DNA of 32,264 nucleotides from Synechococcus sp. J7-Johnson (GTDB lineage: Bacteria > Cyanobacteriota > Cyanobacteriia > PCC-6307 > Cyanobiaceae), in contig NZ_JAGQBU010000030.1 of NCBI RefSeq assembly GCF_024345795.1, positions 1-32,264 of the forward strand. The letters run 5' to 3'. Below the pieces are notes generated by a model, which had not been told where the DNA came from, searched no databases, and saw only the letters and a list, made by a program, of their open reading frames with translations. The translations under genes and the position numbers were made by a program. Each line of letters starts with the position of its first letter. Position 1 is the stretch's first letter. Shown piece after piece: positions 31,180-32,264 of this stretch.

Positions 31180-32127
31180 TTGATCGGAAAAGCCTTGCAC
31201 CACCTGTTTCTTGATACCTGCGTCTGGTTTGATCTGGCCGTATCCGAGTTCTCACTCGTGGCGAAACTTGCCCGACTGATCGACGAAGGCAAGGCCAGGA
31301 TTGTCATCCCGGAACTCATTCGGACTGAATGGGACGGATGCAAGAACAAGATCGAGACGCAAATCGCTAAAGAGGTTGTCGATTCCCGGCGATTTGCCAT
31401 AAGATTCATGTCTTTCATGGACGAAATCGAATCTACCGATGCGTCTTCGCGGATCGCATCTGCTGATCCGAAATCAATGGGACGGAGGATCGCCGCTCAT
31501 CGGATCGACGCTATAGAGACAATACTCAATTCAGATGCCACGACCCGTGTACCGGTATCTGACCAAGCGAGAACATTGGCCATCAAACACGCGTTGGAGA
31601 AAAAGGCGCCGTTCCGCATGCGTAACAGCATGGCCGATGCATTGATATTCCTCGCCGTCGTTGAGTGGGTCAACGACCAGAAGCCCGACTGCGCGGTGTT
31701 TGTGACCCATAATACCAAGGACTTTTCCGACGAAAAACGCGGTGAAGACGACGTGTTCTTCAAAGAGCGGCTTGCGCCAGACTTGCAGTCACTCGTCGAA
31801 AACAACGGAATGATGTTCGGCGCCGTAATCGGACGAGTTCTGAATGATGTTGAACAATCGGTGGCCACTGAAGCAGAGGTCGAACGAAGCGAAGCTGTCG
31901 TTGCTCGAGTGCGGCTAAATGACGATGTTCTCGAAGAACTCATGTCCGGGGGCGCTATTGCCAAATTGCTAGCGCAACACAAGAAGTTCGAAGAATTGAC
32001 GTCAGGCGGCGCTATCGCCAAGATGATGGAGCAACAGAAGAAGTTCGAAGAAATGACGTCAGGCGGTGCGATCGGCAAGATGATGGAACAACAAAGGAAG
32101 ATCGAGGAGATGTTCAGGCGTTTCTAG
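31180..32127 (+). CDS. PIN-domain (DUF4935-like) protein with C-terminal tandem repeats
   Basis: Protein of 315 residues. The N-terminal 185 residues form a PIN-fold ribonuclease-like domain. Acidic residues expected in the active site are Asp12 (HLFLDTCVWFDL), Glu50 (PELIRTEWD), Asp153 (SMADALIFLAVVEW) and Asp181 (FVTHNTKDFSD). After a linker rich in Glu and Val come three 19-residue repeats (251-307) of the form EExTSGGAIAKMMEQQKK, then a basic tail. The start is a TTG at 31180; another TTG at 31195 is possible, and a stop lies just upstream. There is no antitoxin-like partner in the window. It is less GC-rich than the rest, suggesting transfer. A toxin or defence nuclease is possible; the repeats suggest oligomerisation. 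Confidence 0.8.
   Translation: MIGKALHHLFLDTCVWFDLAVSEFSLVAKLARLIDEGKARIVIPELIRTEWDGCKNKIETQIAKEVVDSRRFAIRFMSFMDEIESTDASSRIASADPKSMGRRIAAHRIDAIETILNSDATTRVPVSDQARTLAIKHALEKKAPFRMRNSMADALIFLAVVEWVNDQKPDCAVFVTHNTKDFSDEKRGEDDVFFKERLAPDLQSLVENNGMMFGAVIGRVLNDVEQSVATEAEVERSEAVVARVRLNDDVLEELMSGGAIAKLLAQHKKFEELTSGGAIAKMMEQQKKFEEMTSGGAIGKMMEQQRKIEEMFRRF
31930..32100 (+). repeat. Three tandem 57-bp repeats in the PIN gene
   Basis: Units at 31930-31986, 31987-32043 and 32044-32100, each 19 codons, share the protein pattern EExxSGGAIxKxxxQ. Units two and three are most alike; the first is diverged. A short fragment of a further unit (IEEM) follows. Confidence 0.9.
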
Positions 32128-32149
32128 TGACGCACGACATAACGAACAA

Positions 32150-32180
32150 GGATAGATCGTGCGCAGCCACGATCTTATCC
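32150..32180 (+). terminator. Strong hairpin downstream of the PIN gene
   Basis: GGATAGATCGTG (32150-32161) pairs with CACGATCTTATCC (32168-32180): 12 base pairs with one bulged T at 32176 and a 6-base loop. It begins 22 bases after the stop codon. A T-containing stretch (CCCTTTTCG) follows some 15 bases later. It may be a terminator; an integron attC-like reading is discussed in the findings. Confidence 0.5.
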
Positions 32181-32264
32181 GGTGGTTGGACTAGCCCTTT
32201 TCGCTATTGACCAGTGGCTTACGGTAGATACGTCGGCCCGAATCTCAGCTTTCCTTCTGAATTC

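Noticed and set aside
30984-31214. Small plus-strand ORF with a repeated W-x-x-DPP motif (MNIWFLDPP and MWIPDPP)
   Set aside because: The repeat is intriguing, but the frame runs into the PIN gene, has no Shine-Dalgarno and no recognised domain.
32259-32264. EcoRI site at the very end of the window
   Set aside because: A single hexamer may be chance; it does not prove a clone or contig boundary.

Overview
The window looks like chromosomal DNA of a high-GC picocyanobacterium of the Cyanobium / Synechococcus type. The evidence is a lipoprotein PsbQ (CyanoQ) of photosystem II, a primary-like group 2 sigma factor, an AcnB-type aconitase, a phytol-kinase-like membrane protein, an IctB/O-antigen-ligase-like protein and very GC-rich coding sequence almost throughout. 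No rRNA, tRNA or CRISPR array was found. The genus is an inference; only the cyanobacterial affiliation is well supported.

Layout. 1-439: N-terminal part of an IS630-family transposase, cut by the window edge. 467-3171 (minus): phosphate-binding lipoprotein PstS, a ThiO-like glycine oxidase and PsbQ. 3288-5419 (plus): PurU, translationally coupled to an O-antigen-ligase-like membrane protein. 5391-8168 (minus): a radical SAM protein, a lipoprotein and two doubtful small ORFs, one carrying a degenerate copy of an acnB segment. 8204-11250 (minus): aconitase B coupled to an LprI-like secreted protein. 11381-12939 (plus): DAHP synthase and a small hypothetical protein. 12929-16934 (minus): phytol-kinase-like protein, group 2 sigma factor, polyphosphate kinase.

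16964-23452 (minus) is the most distinctive block. In transcription order it reads EamA transporter, ECF sigma factor, membrane anti-sigma factor, ArsS, TVP38/TMEM64 protein, ArsM, MFS transporter. Several junctions are 4-bp stop/start overlaps, so it appears to be one operon for arsenosugar-type arsenic detoxification that contains its own sigma/anti-sigma pair. ppk follows only 29 bp downstream.

23540-24016 is a DM13-domain secreted protein. 24057-27591 is a molybdenum cofactor cluster: moaC-moeA on the plus strand converge on a methyltransferase-moaD-moaE unit on the minus strand. 27642-30804 holds cutA, an acyltransferase 3 protein and a secreted YbaY/NlpE-like/META fusion. From about 30805 to the end the sequence is visibly less GC-rich and holds a lone PIN-domain ribonuclease-like gene with three 19-residue tandem repeats, followed by a strong hairpin. 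This end looks like acquired DNA.
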